The notes: a model not told the origin generated them from the sequence alone. 64,000 bases of DNA from Paralichthys olivaceus (GCF_024713975.1 NC_091112.1:12539501-12603500); one strand, 5' to 3'; shown: positions 25,456-36,593, counted from the first letter of the stretch. Numbers and translations are program-made.

Positions 25456-26404
25456 GAGTTCCTTGACATGTCGCATTCTTCCACCAAGCTTCATAGAAAT
25501 TAGTTCAGTTTTTGTGTAATCTTGCTGCCAAACAAGCAAATAAATAAACTCTCAGACTGGGGTCATTCTATGTAATTCTATTTTATTTTGCACCGTTTTG
25601 TTCATGGATTGTGAAATCCACCTCTGGATAACAGAGGGTCCTCATCTACATATCTGAGTGACAACTCCCTGACAGCCCTTCAAAAGTTACTTATCCCCAC
25701 TGATAAGCATATGTCACAAAGCGAAGTGCACCCACCCACTCAAATGTTCACATTCTCCCAAACCTATTCCTCAGCATTTCACTTCAAATCTGAACCCACA
25801 TATATTAACTAGAGGCACTAGCTATGCTCACACAGATTGCCATTGCCTCCAAAAGGCGGTTATTTTGTCTGAATTTCTTCTTTTAAAGGGTAAATGCAAA
25901 AAATTACACATTTGATTTACATTAAATTGTGTGGAGGTGTTGGGCATGATCCAAGGAAGAACCCTTTAAATACTGGTGCGGGAAGTTTTTTTTCCACTTT
26001 CTTTAACATTGTAAGATAATTCATGGAGCTTGATTAAATAAATCAGGCATGTTTGGGGGAGTGATATGTATTGAGTGTGTGCAATTTGGTGCAGATCAGA
26101 ATATAATCTGGATCTAGTGAATGTAAAATTGGGTTTGTTGGTATTTTTTAAATCAGTGTTTTTGTCAAGTGGGTGTAATTAAGTGGTTTTTATGTTGACT
26201 GATTTCCATACTTCACTGAATTGCATAGCCTGCTCTATATTAGATAGGATGTGGTTTGTACCAAAATGCGTCATAAACCCCATTTGTAACCCAGATCACC
26301 ACCTTTATGTAGATTAGTAGAAAAATAATGTTTCCAAAGAAAAGGAAAATCAAAAAGACAAGTCGGCTCATGTCCTGAAATCATAGACTGTGCCTGAAAT
26401 ACAG

Positions 26405-26702
26405 TTCATATGATCAGAATTAAGACTCCAGTGAGAGTGGGAGGAGGAAAACGTGGACAAGAGGACCATCCCACCGCTGAGCACCCACATCTGACCACTG
26501 CCACCGAATCCTCCTCACTCTCGGTTTACAACCCGAAGGTCGTCTGACTAACACGATAAGACCCAGAGCTCGATCCCCCTCTGCGGTGGAACAACTTTTA
26601 CGCATGACGACCAAGTTGCCATTCCATCTCTGACAGCTGGATGCAGAGTCCCTGAACGCATCACCCACAGTCATTACAGAGCTATTTTTCATCTTAATTA
26701 AG
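26405..26702 (+). promoter_or_regulatory. gsdme: Possible gsdme promoter / non-coding first exon
   Basis: A comparatively GC-rich patch ends in a good donor, AAG|GTAAGG, at 26,702. The next plausible acceptor is TTCCAG at 27,634-27,639, 29 bases before the gsdme start codon. This would make a non-coding first exon and a roughly 940-bp first intron. The start of transcription and a TATA box were not identified. Confidence 0.4.
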
Positions 26703-27668
26703 GTAAGGGACTTTTTTTTAATCTATGCAGCAACTGAGACATTTTATCTGCGTTTGTTGAGACATAAAACTGGAGAGGAAAAGAAATGTTAACTAATCGG
26801 GTGTGTATAATAGACCGTGGTGCGTTTGTGGTGAATTTGCTGTCAAATTGTTTTTCTCCTCTTTAGGTATTTAAGTCAAAGGCATAATAATAAGAGTGAT
26901 ACGTTTTAAAGCAAGGCGCAGCTCATCTCACTGTGCAAGCACGTGCATTACAGCTGGTCAGAGTTACAATAAGTGGGCTGCCGGGAAATGAGCGCTCTGG
27001 CACACGTGTAGTGTGTGTGTGTGTGTGTTGTGGACACTAACCTACTAATCCTACTTTTTCTACTCTCACAGATTTTTATATGAATCTAACTGATAAAGTT
27101 GGAGGTCACATGATTAAAAGTATTTCCTATATGGTGATAATGCAGTGGTAGTATTTAAGAAACTATTATTATAGGCATAAACTCTTACTAGAGAGCCAAT
27201 GTTGAATTCTTTCACTTAACTCCCACGTTCCTTAAACCCACTGAGGTATTCTTCTCTTATTTTCTCTCCCTTTCCTCACAGCTCAAATCCTCTTTTACGC
27301 CTGATTACTTTAAATATTTATGCTATGAAAGCTGAGCCGAGGAAGTTAGAAGGCTGAGGTGTGTGTGTGTGTGTGTGTCTATTGGCAGTCACACTAATAT
27401 GTGAACAACATGCAGGGGACTTCCTGTTAGGCTTCATGAGTCACTGCATACTGGTTGCTCCCGAAAGGTTTGGGGTTTCATGATGCTCAGACTCAAAGGG
27501 TTTGGGACTTCTGGAGGGGGAGAACAGGGAGGATACTTACAGTAAACCACCTCTAGAGGTTTAGTGCTCTGGTAGAAGTACTTCAAAGCTCCTCTCTTTG
27601 CTCTCTGTGCCTTCTCGATTTGTGTCTCTTCACTTCCAGCTGTCTGTGGTTTTTGTTTTGTGGAAGCC

Positions 27669-28744
27669 ATGTTTTCCAAGGCCACTGCCAACTTTGTCCG
27701 CCAAATTGACCCAGACGGAAGCCTCATCCATGTGTCTCGAGTGAATGACTCAGGCAAACTGGTTCCGATGGCGCTAGTTATCAAGCGCAACCGCATCTGG
27801 TTCTGGCAAAGGCCCAAGTACCAGCCGACGAATTTCACCCTCAGTGACTTGCTGCTCGACGACAGGGAGCTCAGCCCTGGTATGTAGGTGTGCATGCTCA
27901 GACTGTTTGTGTTTTTTGAGAAAAGTTCTTTTTCATCGATACAGTATAGTATTTTGTTGTAATTAAATCTTTGATTAAGGGTGAATCATATCTGTCTCAT
28001 CAGGGGTGCGTGAGACAGAGTTTGTGACCTACGACGGGAAGTTTGGAGACAAACTCTTCGGGAATCTGGACACCAAGTTCGGCTCCCTCGGCGTGGAACT
28101 AGAGGGGCGTGGCACCTCCGAGCTCCAATCAAGTTTTGGAAAGCTGAAGAAACAGGAACTGGATGTGAAGAAGCTGTTATGTGACTCCAGTAACAGGTTC
28201 CTTCAGATCATGACTTTAATACCTTTGAGATGAACAGTGTGAAAAAACACAACTGTGTGCACTTGGCTGCTGTAGATTAGAACCTCTTCCCCTTTCCTCC
28301 AGGCTGGTCGACATGGGGCATGTGCTAGTGAAGCAGCTGAAGAAGAAGTCCGAGGTGCTCGCGATAGTGAAGGAGCGGATCCTCACCTCCGACTCCTGCG
28401 CTGTCACCCAGTCGAAAAAGGAGAAGTACATTTTCAAGGCCGTGCTCGGTCTGGTGGGCATGTTGGGGAGCTCTGTTAAGGTGGGTGTGGATGGGGTTGA
28501 GTTCACACCTCTGCCGGGGAGGTTATGTTTTGAAACTTGATGAAGGTATGTGTCAAGGAAGAACCCAGTAAATTTTGGTGGGGATGGATCAAGGGATTTT
28601 AGTCAGTCTCACTCTACCCAGTTCCATTCTTATTAAGCAGCAAGAATGGCACTCAGTAGAAAACAAATTTCACACAAACATAGATATCAGTTCCCTAAAT
28701 GTGCCTGATATTTTTCATCAAGTTCCATGAATTACTATTACTAC

Positions 28745-28821
<77 letters not shown>

Positions 28822-31328
28822 TTTTGTAACATTTTGATTTACAAGTCAATTTTAAGATGTGCAATTATTTATGCAGACAGTATCAAAGCTTTCTGTGTTT
28901 TTATTTATTTATAAGTGTGTGCAGGACAACAACAACATTGAGAAGGACAGCAATGTTTCTTTGGAGATCCCCTCTGACACAGTCATTGCATACAGCATCC
29001 TGGAACTAGAGATTAAGAAAAGTGGAGACTACGGTGAGTGAGTGAGTGAGTGAGTGAGTGAGTGAGTGAGTGAGTGAGTGTGTGTGTGTGTGTGTCATTA
29101 ACCACACCAAATACTTCCTCCTCTCTGTGTTTATCTATGATGCTGTGTGTATTTTCAGTTATATGCCTGCAACCTGGCACAATCGGAGGCTTTGAGGCAG
29201 ACTCGCCCGTTTTGTCCTCCCCATCCAATCATCCCTTCATAGATATGGTGGATGGCTGTACCTCTCCTGTCTCCGTCTTGAGTGCATGGAAAAACGGTTT
29301 GTGTCCATTCATATATCAGTAATCTGAGTTGATGATTATTTCCCGATCCCAATTTTTTGAGGAAGTGATGATATAATGAAATAGATGAAGTGGGTTCCCT
29401 TTTCCTCCGATACATAGATCCTATTGTGGGTTCTGTGAATTGTTGTTTGGTGTTTTTTCTGCCTCAGTAGCAAAAATGGAGACTAAAACGAACTATTAAT
29501 TGTTCATTGTTCTGAATAATATAGACATAATGCTACACATTCTGCAGAACTTGTCAAAGGTTATAATTGGATGTGGGATATTCAAAAAGTATTATGGCAC
29601 AAGGTTGAGCTTACAAGACTATCTGTAGATAAAAAAATTGGAATATCACAAAACCATATGTATGTATATAGAATTCAAACAAGAAAATATCTTCAAATAT
29701 CTCAAATCTAAGAATGTAGACATTATGTATTAGAGATAAAAGTAATTGCCCGAGTTTGATTGAATCAGCCCTTCTATGTTTAATTTAATTATTTTATTAC
29801 AGGCAGTCAAGTTACCACAAGTTATTTGTACACTGGGTGCTTGTTTGTGTCTAAGTAACATTTGTTCAGCCATGCCGTGTGCCGTTCTGTTTTTGTGGAT
29901 TTCCAATGGTTGTCAGGGAGGTTGTCCTCTGAACCATCCAATGTAGTGCATCTGTCATACTAAAGGAAGAAGGCTGAGGCTCGTAACCACTGAATATTGT
30001 GTCTGTGTACCTTCAGATAATGATCTGATGCAGTGTTTCCTGGTGTCTTACAGGATCACAGATGGACCTGTCTCCGCTGGCGGAGCTCCCTGAGTTAACT
30101 CGACATGCCTTATTCAAGACGCTCCAAGAGACAATGACGGACAGAGCTGCTCTGTCATTTCTGCAGTGTGTGGTGAGTGAAGCAATAGCATGAACTAACT
30201 CAAAGGGAAATACTTCTAAAAACACAATTTATTCATTCCTAGACAGTTACACTGAGGCTAGAATAATTCCCCTTGCATACCACATTTCCTCTGTTGCACA
30301 TTATCTGTTTTCTACATCATCCTTATCCTCTGTCTGTTAGCTGGAGGAGTTGTGCAGTGGTGAAACGCTCGATACGGCTGAGCACGAGGAGCAAGACAAC
30401 CACTCAGAGAGCGGCCATTCGGCTGATGCTGCACACCTGAACGCAGCTCACCTGTTTGTCAGTGCTATGGAAGGTGAGCGGTAACTCCCAACCTTGAGGG
30501 ATGTAAAAAAAATGTTTTCGCTATTAGGGAAGTAACTAAACGTAGGCAATCATTTTCTGCACTTTGGATTGTTCTTGCAGAGTTGCCGGATGAAACACTG
30601 AGACTCTTGAGTGAGAGCCGGGCTGATTTTCTCTGGGCCTTTGACAAACTGGTTTGTTAACCTGTGTTATTTATTGCTTTAAATTGTTTGCTGTTAGTGA
30701 GTTTAAAATTATTACATGACTCAGAGCAAGTTATTAAAGAAAAAGTGTTATTAAATTTAAACATTTTAATGAAAATCTCCTTTCCAATTAATTGTTTTAA
30801 TCTATTTTTAAGGAAACATTTAGTATTTTAAAGAATATGTTGATTTATTTGGGGGAATATGGATATCGGCTTTCTTGTTGAGGGTTTGGTGAGAAGAATG
30901 ATGTCACTCTTCATCTACAGTGTCTTCTTCTTCTTCTCTGCTCGGCCCACTGCTCAGAGTGTGCATTTTGACCTCTTGTATTTGCTCTAGGAATGTAACC
31001 ACCTGCTATTGACCAAAAAAAAGACCTGAGAAAGCTTTCAACTAACACCTTTGCATCAAAAAGCTTCCATCTGTCCATCTGCCTGTTTTATCAGATGTGC
31101 AGTGTGAAGGAGAGCAGTGGACCTCTCCCCATCCAGTGTCTTCCCGTCCTGCTGCAGGACAACCAAGCTTTCCAACTGGCCAAGCAGCTGCTCAGCTCCA
31201 CCAACTTGACGCTGATGAGAAACATCGACAGCCTGTGGACAGAGGGGGGAGACAACGCCGGAGTCCTCCCTCTGCTCCTCTGCCTCAGTGCTAATGGATT
31301 GTCCCTTCTGTGCAATGGGCTGAAGTAG
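27669..31328 (+). CDS. gsdme: Gasdermin E, complete, 9 coding exons
   Basis: Coding exons: 27669-27879, 28004-28196, 28303-28480, 28916-29033, 29159-29296, 30054-30172, 30341-30473, 30581-30651, 31095-31328 (1,395 nt, 464 residues). The start MFSKATANFVRQIDPDGSL is the typical gasdermin E N terminus. The N-terminal part (about 1-240) is the pore-forming domain, the segment about 245-290 is the protease-sensitive linker, and the rest (about 290-464) is the autoinhibitory domain. In the family, caspase cleavage frees the N-terminal part, which inserts into the plasma membrane and causes lytic death. The linker holds FEAD (245-248) and DMVD (262-265). The exon 4/5 acceptor could be 28,915 or 28,924; the first adds Cys-Val-Gln and fits the family spacing better. 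Two donors are GTTTGT (after 29,296 and 30,651), weaker than usual. Paralogue a or b cannot be told from this window. Human protein: 496 residues. Confidence 0.93.
28746..28819. repeat. Poly(C) run of 37 followed by (AC)n in gsdme intron 4
   Basis: An uninterrupted run of 37 C (28,746-28,782) is joined to about 18 AC dinucleotides (28,783-28,819). It ends about 95 bases before the acceptor of exon 5. The exact length is likely to be unreliable in any assembly. Confidence 0.95.
29034..29095. repeat. (GTGA)n then (GT)n starting at a splice donor
   Basis: Intron 5 of gsdme begins with about 11 tandem GTGA units (29,034 to about 29,079), followed by GT dinucleotides to 29,095. Each unit recreates the donor consensus GTGAGT, so the real donor is the first of a ladder of equal candidates. 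Confidence 0.95.
29159..29296 (+). other. gsdme: Exon 6: gasdermin E linker with caspase-like sites
   Basis: The exon encodes residues 234-279, joining the end of the pore-forming domain (VICLQPGTIGG) to the flexible linker. Two Asp-ended tetrapeptides are visible: FEAD at 245-248, followed by Ser, and DMVD at 262-265, followed by Gly. The first resembles the FEVD-type sites reported for fish gasdermin E; the second has the DxxD-Gly form of executioner caspase sites, like DMPD in human GSDME. Which one is cut cannot be told from sequence. Confidence 0.75.
29297..30053 (+). other. gsdme: gsdme intron 6
   Basis: This 757-base intron starts with the weak donor GTTTGT and ends with TCTTACAG. It is AT-rich and I see no exon or recognisable repeat in it. 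Confidence 0.7.
30652..31094 (+). other. gsdme: gsdme intron 9
   Basis: This 443-base intron between the last two coding exons also uses a GTTTGT donor. Near 30,855-30,935 it holds wording ('ggctttcttgttgagggtttggtgagaagaatgatgtcactc', given here only in part by sense) that I recall as a dispersed fish repeat. No coding signal was seen. Confidence 0.55.
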
Positions 31329-31991
31329 TGCTGTGTTTTTCTTTTTCTTGGACTATATTCCGTCCATTTCTTTCTTTCTTTGTAAAGTTTATAAAGTGTA
31401 AGCTTACTATAGTATATTGCGTGACATCTTTATATCATTGCGAGTAATGTTTATATCGATATGTCTTAATATTTTTTCAAGTAATATACAGGAAATATAT
31501 ATTTATTACGTAAAGCAAGCGGTGACATTTTTATACACATAATATATATACATGTTTTATAATAGATCAGCAGCATGAGATAATATAGACATTTTTCTAC
31601 AAATTTGTATTATTCTGTTTGAATCCAGTTGAATGAGGCTGCATATTATCACTGCAACTGCTTATAGTCATCATTAATCATTTTTACTGAGCTAATTGTA
31701 TTAAACAGAAATGTAGCATAATTATATTCCTTTAAATACCGTCATTGAATGTTAAGAAACTGTAAGCTATTTTGCTAAAAGGAAGAACTCCTGTTTTTAA
31801 ATCCATATTATTTATTTGCACACTGACAATGACAATCTGCAGAAGACTTTCTTCTGTCATTTAAAATTGTTGTTTATTTTTGTGTGGGGAAGCTGTACTT
31901 TAACCCATATCAATACATTGTAATATTAGTCATTTTAAAAAAATTCTCTGCATTCAAGCTTTTTATCACTTCATTGTAATTGTCAAATAAA
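31329..31991 (+). promoter_or_regulatory. gsdme: gsdme 3' UTR and poly(A) signal
   Basis: After the TAG at 31,326-31,328 the sequence becomes very AT-rich. A canonical AATAAA lies at 31,986-31,991 and is the best candidate end of the transcript, about 740 bases before the nup42 start codon. Confidence 0.6.
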
Positions 31992-32199
31992 GTATATAAA
32001 AAATTAAAAACTCTTCTCATCTTTATTTCAAGTGTCAGTCTCTGCCCCTGAATTAGCCATGCTGGATGTCCAGCTGACAAAGGGACAACATTTCAGGCAA
32101 ATTTAGAAATGAATAATATTTTCCCAAACTCCAACTCACAGGTGATACATTTGTTAGAATCTAGAAGCACTTTACAAACTCAGAGCAAAAACTACCACT

Positions 32200-32476
32200 G
32201 AATTTCATCGTATTTTGTGTTTTAGTGTATTTTTAAGCACTAGGCATCCTATTCAATTTGCACACGTTTTTAATGCATTTCATTTTATTCTGTATTTATT
32301 CTGTTTTATATCCACAGATGCATCTACTGTTTTTATGGGGATGAATGTGTGTGTTTGTGTGGATATTAACTTGTGTATGCTCTTCTATGTAAAAAAAAAA
32401 GAAAAAAGAATTGAACTTGTTGCACATGTTTGTACTGCTAGAACACAAGGATTTCCCCTCGGGGATGAATAAAGTA
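32200..32476. mobile_element. Probable 3' end of a non-LTR element, ending in a microsatellite
   Basis: The stretch ends 'aaggatttcccctcggggatgaataaagtat' (in part), directly continued by the TATC array. I recall this CCCCTCGGGGATGAATAAAG ending plus TATC tail as a frequent 3' end of fish non-LTR copies. The 5' limit is a guess and no open reading frame remains. Confidence 0.5.
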
Positions 32477-32576
<100 letters not shown>

Positions 32577-32732
32577 CAACTCTCTATCAACTCGCCGCAT
32601 GAGGTCGCTGTTGTTACTGTCAGGTCGTGACGTCAATCTGCTGCGACCCTGGCGTGTGCCTCCTTCTCGTGCGTTGAGTCGCACAATAACACTGTGGCGG
32701 GCCAAGAGTGAAAGAGTCAACACTTGGTGAAA

Positions 32733-32931
32733 ATGACGATTTGTAACTTTTTCCTTCAGGGCCGCTGTCGTTACGGCGATAACTGTTGGAATGAACATCC
32801 GAGGGGAGGAAGCAGAGGAGGTGGAGGAGGTGGTGGTGGTGGAGGAGGTGGAGGAGGAGGAGGAGGAGGAGGATACAACAACAACTACAGCCGCTCCTCT
32901 GGTCAGCAACAGCCCCGAGGAGGAGGTGGAG
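32733..32931 (+). other. nup42: nup42 exon 1: CCCH zinc finger and 19-Gly run
   Basis: The zinc finger spacing is C-x7-C-x5-C-x3-H over residues 4-22. Directly after it, GGA/GGT codons give 19 consecutive glycines (29-47), followed by a Tyr/Asn/Ser-rich patch and a shorter PRGGGGG patch. The exon ends in phase 1 at 32,931. Confidence 0.9.
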
Positions 32932-35900
32932 GTAAAACTAACGATGAAATGAGATTAGATTACTCCTACTGCAGTGACGTGTTTCTATAGCACATCTGTT
33001 GTGTGGAAACATTTCCCCTTCTGTTCCTCTGCTTTGTTTACTGTCATTTTGATTTCTCGGTTCCTAACCTTAGCGTGGGAACATTTAATGTGAATGTTAA
33101 ACTTAAACCTCATCTTAAAATAAAAACCGTGAGTGATAAACAGCCAGAACATTAAAAGTTTCCACACAAACGAACATCCCAACTGTCCAAGACTAGATCA
33201 GACCTTATAAACTGGAAACTTCAACTTGGTTTTGCAGCAAGACATTTATTTACAATAAAACAAACACAAGAGACACAGCAACAAATACAGAGGGGGGAGG
33301 GGAGGTAGGCAAATCAAGTCACAGATTTGGGGGACAAATTCTCAGTTGACCTTACAAGTCAATCAAATATACACAATAACAACTAGAATAGGATGCAGAT
33401 GAAGACACAACCTCCTTGGAAGGGATCAAAAGCACCAGACAGCTAAACACAATGAGATTTAAGAAATTATAATATATTGTAACACATAAGAGTGTCTGCT
33501 GTTAATCAACTCCCAAATATAATGTAGGTCAGGCTACTTTAATTAATGTACGTCAAAATCTCAAAGATATCTTAGGAGAACTTACAGTTTGTACAACACA
33601 TTCTCTATCCTTACATCCTCACTTCTGATGAGAACACACCAAACACGCACTCAAAAGCTCTGTTGTGGTGCTGTTAAAATGGAGAAACAGAGGAGGAGTC
33701 CCTCCTTCACCGTGGACAATCATGCTACCAGTGTGGAGATGGAAGTGCTGCAGTTACAATATGAAGGAAAAGAATGACTGCGGTGGTTTTATCATTTCCT
33801 TCACATTGTTTAACTTTGGCATTCGTGCATTTCAGGGTTCGGGAACAAAGTTTGGGTGAATCCTGCCCACCAGAAAGGAAGCTACATCCAGCCTTCATCC
33901 TTCTCGTCTCATGGAGGCGACGACTGGGGCCGAGGAGGTCGCGGGGGAACGGACTGGGGTAAAGGGGGAGGAGGAGGGGGGAATGACTGGAGCAGAGGAG
34001 GAGGCAGCGGCGGGAATGACTGGGGCAAAGGAGGAGGCGGCGGGGGGAATGACTGGGGCAAAGGAGGAGGCGGTGGGGGTAATGACTGGGGCAAAGGAGG
34101 AGGCGGTGGGGGGAATGACTGGGGCAAAGGAGGAGGCGGCGGGGGGAATGACTGGGGCCGAGGAGGAGGAGGGGGGAGAAGAGATAATGTAAAGAGCACC
34201 GAATTCAGCTTCTCTCAAAACAGATTTGCTGCGCTCGATAGTCCTAGTACCTTTAACAGGGGGGGAGGAGGAGGAGGAGGAGGAGGAGGAACCGCTGTTG
34301 ATGAAGATGATGACAAAAAACTGTAAGTCTACTTGTGTTTGACTGAAGGTTCGTCTGCTTTAGAAGTGAATTTAATGTGATGCCTGTGTCATGACCACAC
34401 AGAGAGATCATTCAGATGGACATGGAGATCTGGGAGAGTTCGCGGCAGTGGTGCCTCTCGTGTTATTCTAACTCCAAGGCACCTTTATCTGGTCGGTATC
34501 AATATTCGTGTAATCACATGATTTCTGATGTAATTTGTTACCACAACTCCAGTTGTGCATGACATGTGATTTATATCAATCAACGAGAAATTGTATTTGT
34601 ATTTTCTCCAGGTTTCACTGATCTCTCTCCAGAAGAGCTCAGGCTGGAGTACTACTCCACAAGAGCCTCGGGGGATCTGCAGAGCTATGTAAGTGAAGTG
34701 TTACGCATTAATGTCATTCCTCATGTCCTCAGTCCACTAAGAAAGTCAAGACAGTGCTCTAATATTATCTGTGAATTTAGTGGCGGAACGGTCTGCAAAA
34801 ATCACAGCTGACACAGCGATATTCAAGATCAGGTTGGATTCGGCTTTCTGCTTGGTTTATTACACTGTATGTGCCTGTAAAGCATCGGGCTCTAGTCGGG
34901 TTGGGACACAAAATATAGAATGCCTGTTGGGCTCGGTTAGTTTTCTCACTGCTCGATCGGGCTCATACAGATAATTGTGGCCCGAGCCACACTCTTGTTA
35001 TTTCTTTGGCCGGTTCTGAATTGTTAGCTAGAGGCTACAAAGACACACAAATTGTTCCGAATGTGCAGTGGCTGCATTCATCAGTTACACAAGTGTGCTG
35101 AAACAAAAGGCCTATCCTGAACATTTTATACAAATACGTGCAGCATTACACCTGTGTTCAACTCTTGTCTTCTGTGTGAAAATGATTCCTTTCAATGGGG
35201 TTATTGTATTTCAGAATTTTTGTCACATGACCTTTGAATAATCTAGTGTTTGTACAAATGTGTTAAGTCTAACAAACACACGTTTCATGTGTTTAGCTGA
35301 ACGGAGTCAATCAGCTGCTCAACCAGTGGAGAAGCAGAGTCCAGGAACTGAAGGTTATGAATCCAGCCACCCGCACTGCTTTGGTGAGACACAGACACAG
35401 ACACACACATACAAACATACACGTACGTACACTCGCAGAACATGTTTTGATCTGAAGTATGTTTACTTACCCTGCAGCTTGCAGAGTTAAACAACCCAAC
35501 ATCTCCGGCATCTTCAAGTGGCTTTGGTTTAGCGACAGCGACCGGATTTGGATCCTCAACGTCTGATTTTGGAAGCAAAGGTGAAGAATAAGAATCGCTC
35601 AGTTTTTATAATTTAAAAGCAATTGTTCAACGTTTTAGAAAATACTCATATTTGAATTAAGCCCAGCGCATCAATGCGTTTATGAATTTATAGAATAAAA
35701 TTCCTCAAACTAGCTTATTATTGTCTTAAATCTCTCTGATGTAGGCTTTGGGGCTCCGGTGCAGGCCAGCAGTATAAGCTTTGCTGCTGCGGGCGGTGGG
35801 TTAGCTCCCTCTGCTGCACCATCATCCTCAGGTGGGTTCGGTAGTGCCATAGCAGCTCCGACACAACCGGCCCAAGGATTCGGCTCCTCCTCTGCTCCGT

Positions 35901-36268
35901 CAGCTTCAGCATTCTCCTTCGCTGCTCAGACCACTGACAAACCAGCAGCCGCTTCAGGATTTGGCTCCGCCTCTGGGTTCAGCTTCTCCTCCACAGCAAA
36001 CACTGGAGGAGGATTTGGGAGCAGTTTCGGGACAGCATCATCCACTGCAGCAGGAGGCAGCAGCGCTTTTGGACAGATGAGCGGAGGGTTTGGGGCAGCC
36101 GCTGCTCCACCTACAGCAGGGGCCAGGCCTGCTGGCGCTGCATCGGACAGTCTGTTTTCACCTGAGAGCAATCTAACTCCGGAGGAACTGAATGAGTTCA
36201 AGGCCAAAAGGTTCACGCTCGGTCAGATTCCTTTAAAACCTCCTCCAGCTGACATGCTGGTAGTATGA
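32733..36268 (+). CDS. nup42: Nucleoporin NUP42 (NUPL2 / hCG1-type), complete, 7 exons
   Basis: Exons: 32733-32931, 33836-34322, 34403-34491, 34612-34688, 35297-35383, 35478-35580, 35745-36268 (1,566 nt, 521 residues). The start ATG was chosen because [22 protein letters not shown] forms a CCCH zinc finger (C4, C12, C18, H22) at the very N terminus, as in human NUP42. Then come glycine-rich repeats (29-47 and about 93-180), a conserved middle ([36 protein letters not shown]), an FG-repeat region rich in GFG and Ser/Ala, and the C-terminal [20 protein letters not shown] block (491-510) that binds GLE1 in the human protein. It sits on the cytoplasmic side of the nuclear pore and helps DDX19/GLE1-dependent mRNA export. 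Human NUP42 has 423 residues; most of the extra length is glycine repeat. Confidence 0.93.
32932..33835 (+). other. nup42: nup42 intron 1
   Basis: This 904-base intron runs from donor GTAAAA to acceptor TTTCAG. It is AT-rich with a G-rich patch at about 33,291-33,306. No exon was seen. Confidence 0.75.
33919..34176 (+). repeat. nup42: Coding minisatellite, 33-bp unit (Asp-Trp / Gly6 repeat)
   Basis: Eight GACTGG (Asp-Trp) words are spaced mostly by 33 bp and encode a unit of the type [11 protein letters not shown]. The inner units are nearly identical, while the first three (DDWGR, TDWGK, NDWSR) are diverged. The array lies inside nup42 exon 2 without breaking the frame. Long open frames on the other strand and other frames here are only shadows of this repeat. 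Confidence 0.92.
34795..34990. repeat. Probable dispersed repeat in nup42 intron 4
   Basis: The block has repeated GGGCTC/CGGG words ('gggctctagtcgggtt', 'gggctcggtt', 'atcgggctcat', 'ggcccgagcc') typical of a dispersed fish repeat family that I cannot name. It does not touch an exon. Confidence 0.4.
35745..36268 (+). other. nup42: nup42 exon 7: FG-repeat region and GLE1-binding tail
   Basis: Residues 348-521. Many GFG, FGS and SFGT elements sit in a Ser/Ala/Gly-rich, probably disordered region, then the tail [19 protein letters not shown] (481-499) and [14 protein letters not shown] follows. In human NUP42 the matching tail binds the C-terminal domain of GLE1. The frame ends with TGA at 36,266-36,268. 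Confidence 0.9.
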
Positions 36269-36593
36269 TATGTGGAGAAACTTCACAAAAAAGACATCAA
36301 TTTATACATTTTCTCTACATAGAGCTTTTGTTAAATCCAAATAACTTAAATGGTTTTAGAATACAGGAAATGTACTAATTTAACAAAATCAACTCTTGCT
36401 TTGATTCCTTTTAAGATCTAAGAAGTACAAAACATGTGCAGTCAACCGGATATATATTTTTGAAGTGTCTTCAGTCATAAAATACTATTGCAGGGGTAAC
36501 AGGATGTGTTGAAATGTGTACTGTTGATGCTGTGAAGCAGTTTTAGCTTCTACCAGATGAACAGTCAACAAAACATTAAATCATGGCAATAAA
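36269..36593 (+). promoter_or_regulatory. nup42: nup42 3' UTR and poly(A) signal
   Basis: The untranslated region is about 325 bases long and ends with AATAAA at 36,588-36,593, the first canonical signal after the stop codon. Confidence 0.7.

Larger units (their letters stand above)
21780..26400. other. Spacer between osbpl3 and gsdme, repeat-rich
   Basis: No intact gene is supported. The stretch contains a tRNA-like SINE candidate (22,282-22,460), a diverged repeat with repeated GGCCCC words (about 22,558-22,880), a dispersed repeat present twice (22,982-23,215 and 23,400-23,662), a decayed coding fragment related to SGNH hydrolases (25,043-25,455), and a dispersed repeat about 25,940-26,135 with 'gtgtgtgcaatttggtgcagat' wording that I recall from many fish sequences. 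Confidence 0.6.

Noticed and set aside
26520..26600. tRNA-like stretch (anticodon-arm-like and GAGCTCGATCCCC B-box-like words)
   Set aside because: No A box and no cloverleaf could be folded by eye; treated as chance or a very old SINE remnant.
29013..29228. Minus-strand frame with repeated Leu-Thr-His-Ser
   Set aside because: It is translation of the GTGA microsatellite at the gsdme intron border, not a gene.
33919..34176. Regularly spaced repeats considered as a CRISPR array
   Set aside because: The units are coding, in frame, glycine-rich and without unique spacers, in a vertebrate gene.
33895..34218. Long minus-strand and alternate-frame open frames rich in Pro/Ser or Gly/Glu
   Set aside because: They are shadows of the GC-rich 33-bp coding repeat of nup42; the + frame with phase-matched exons is the real one.
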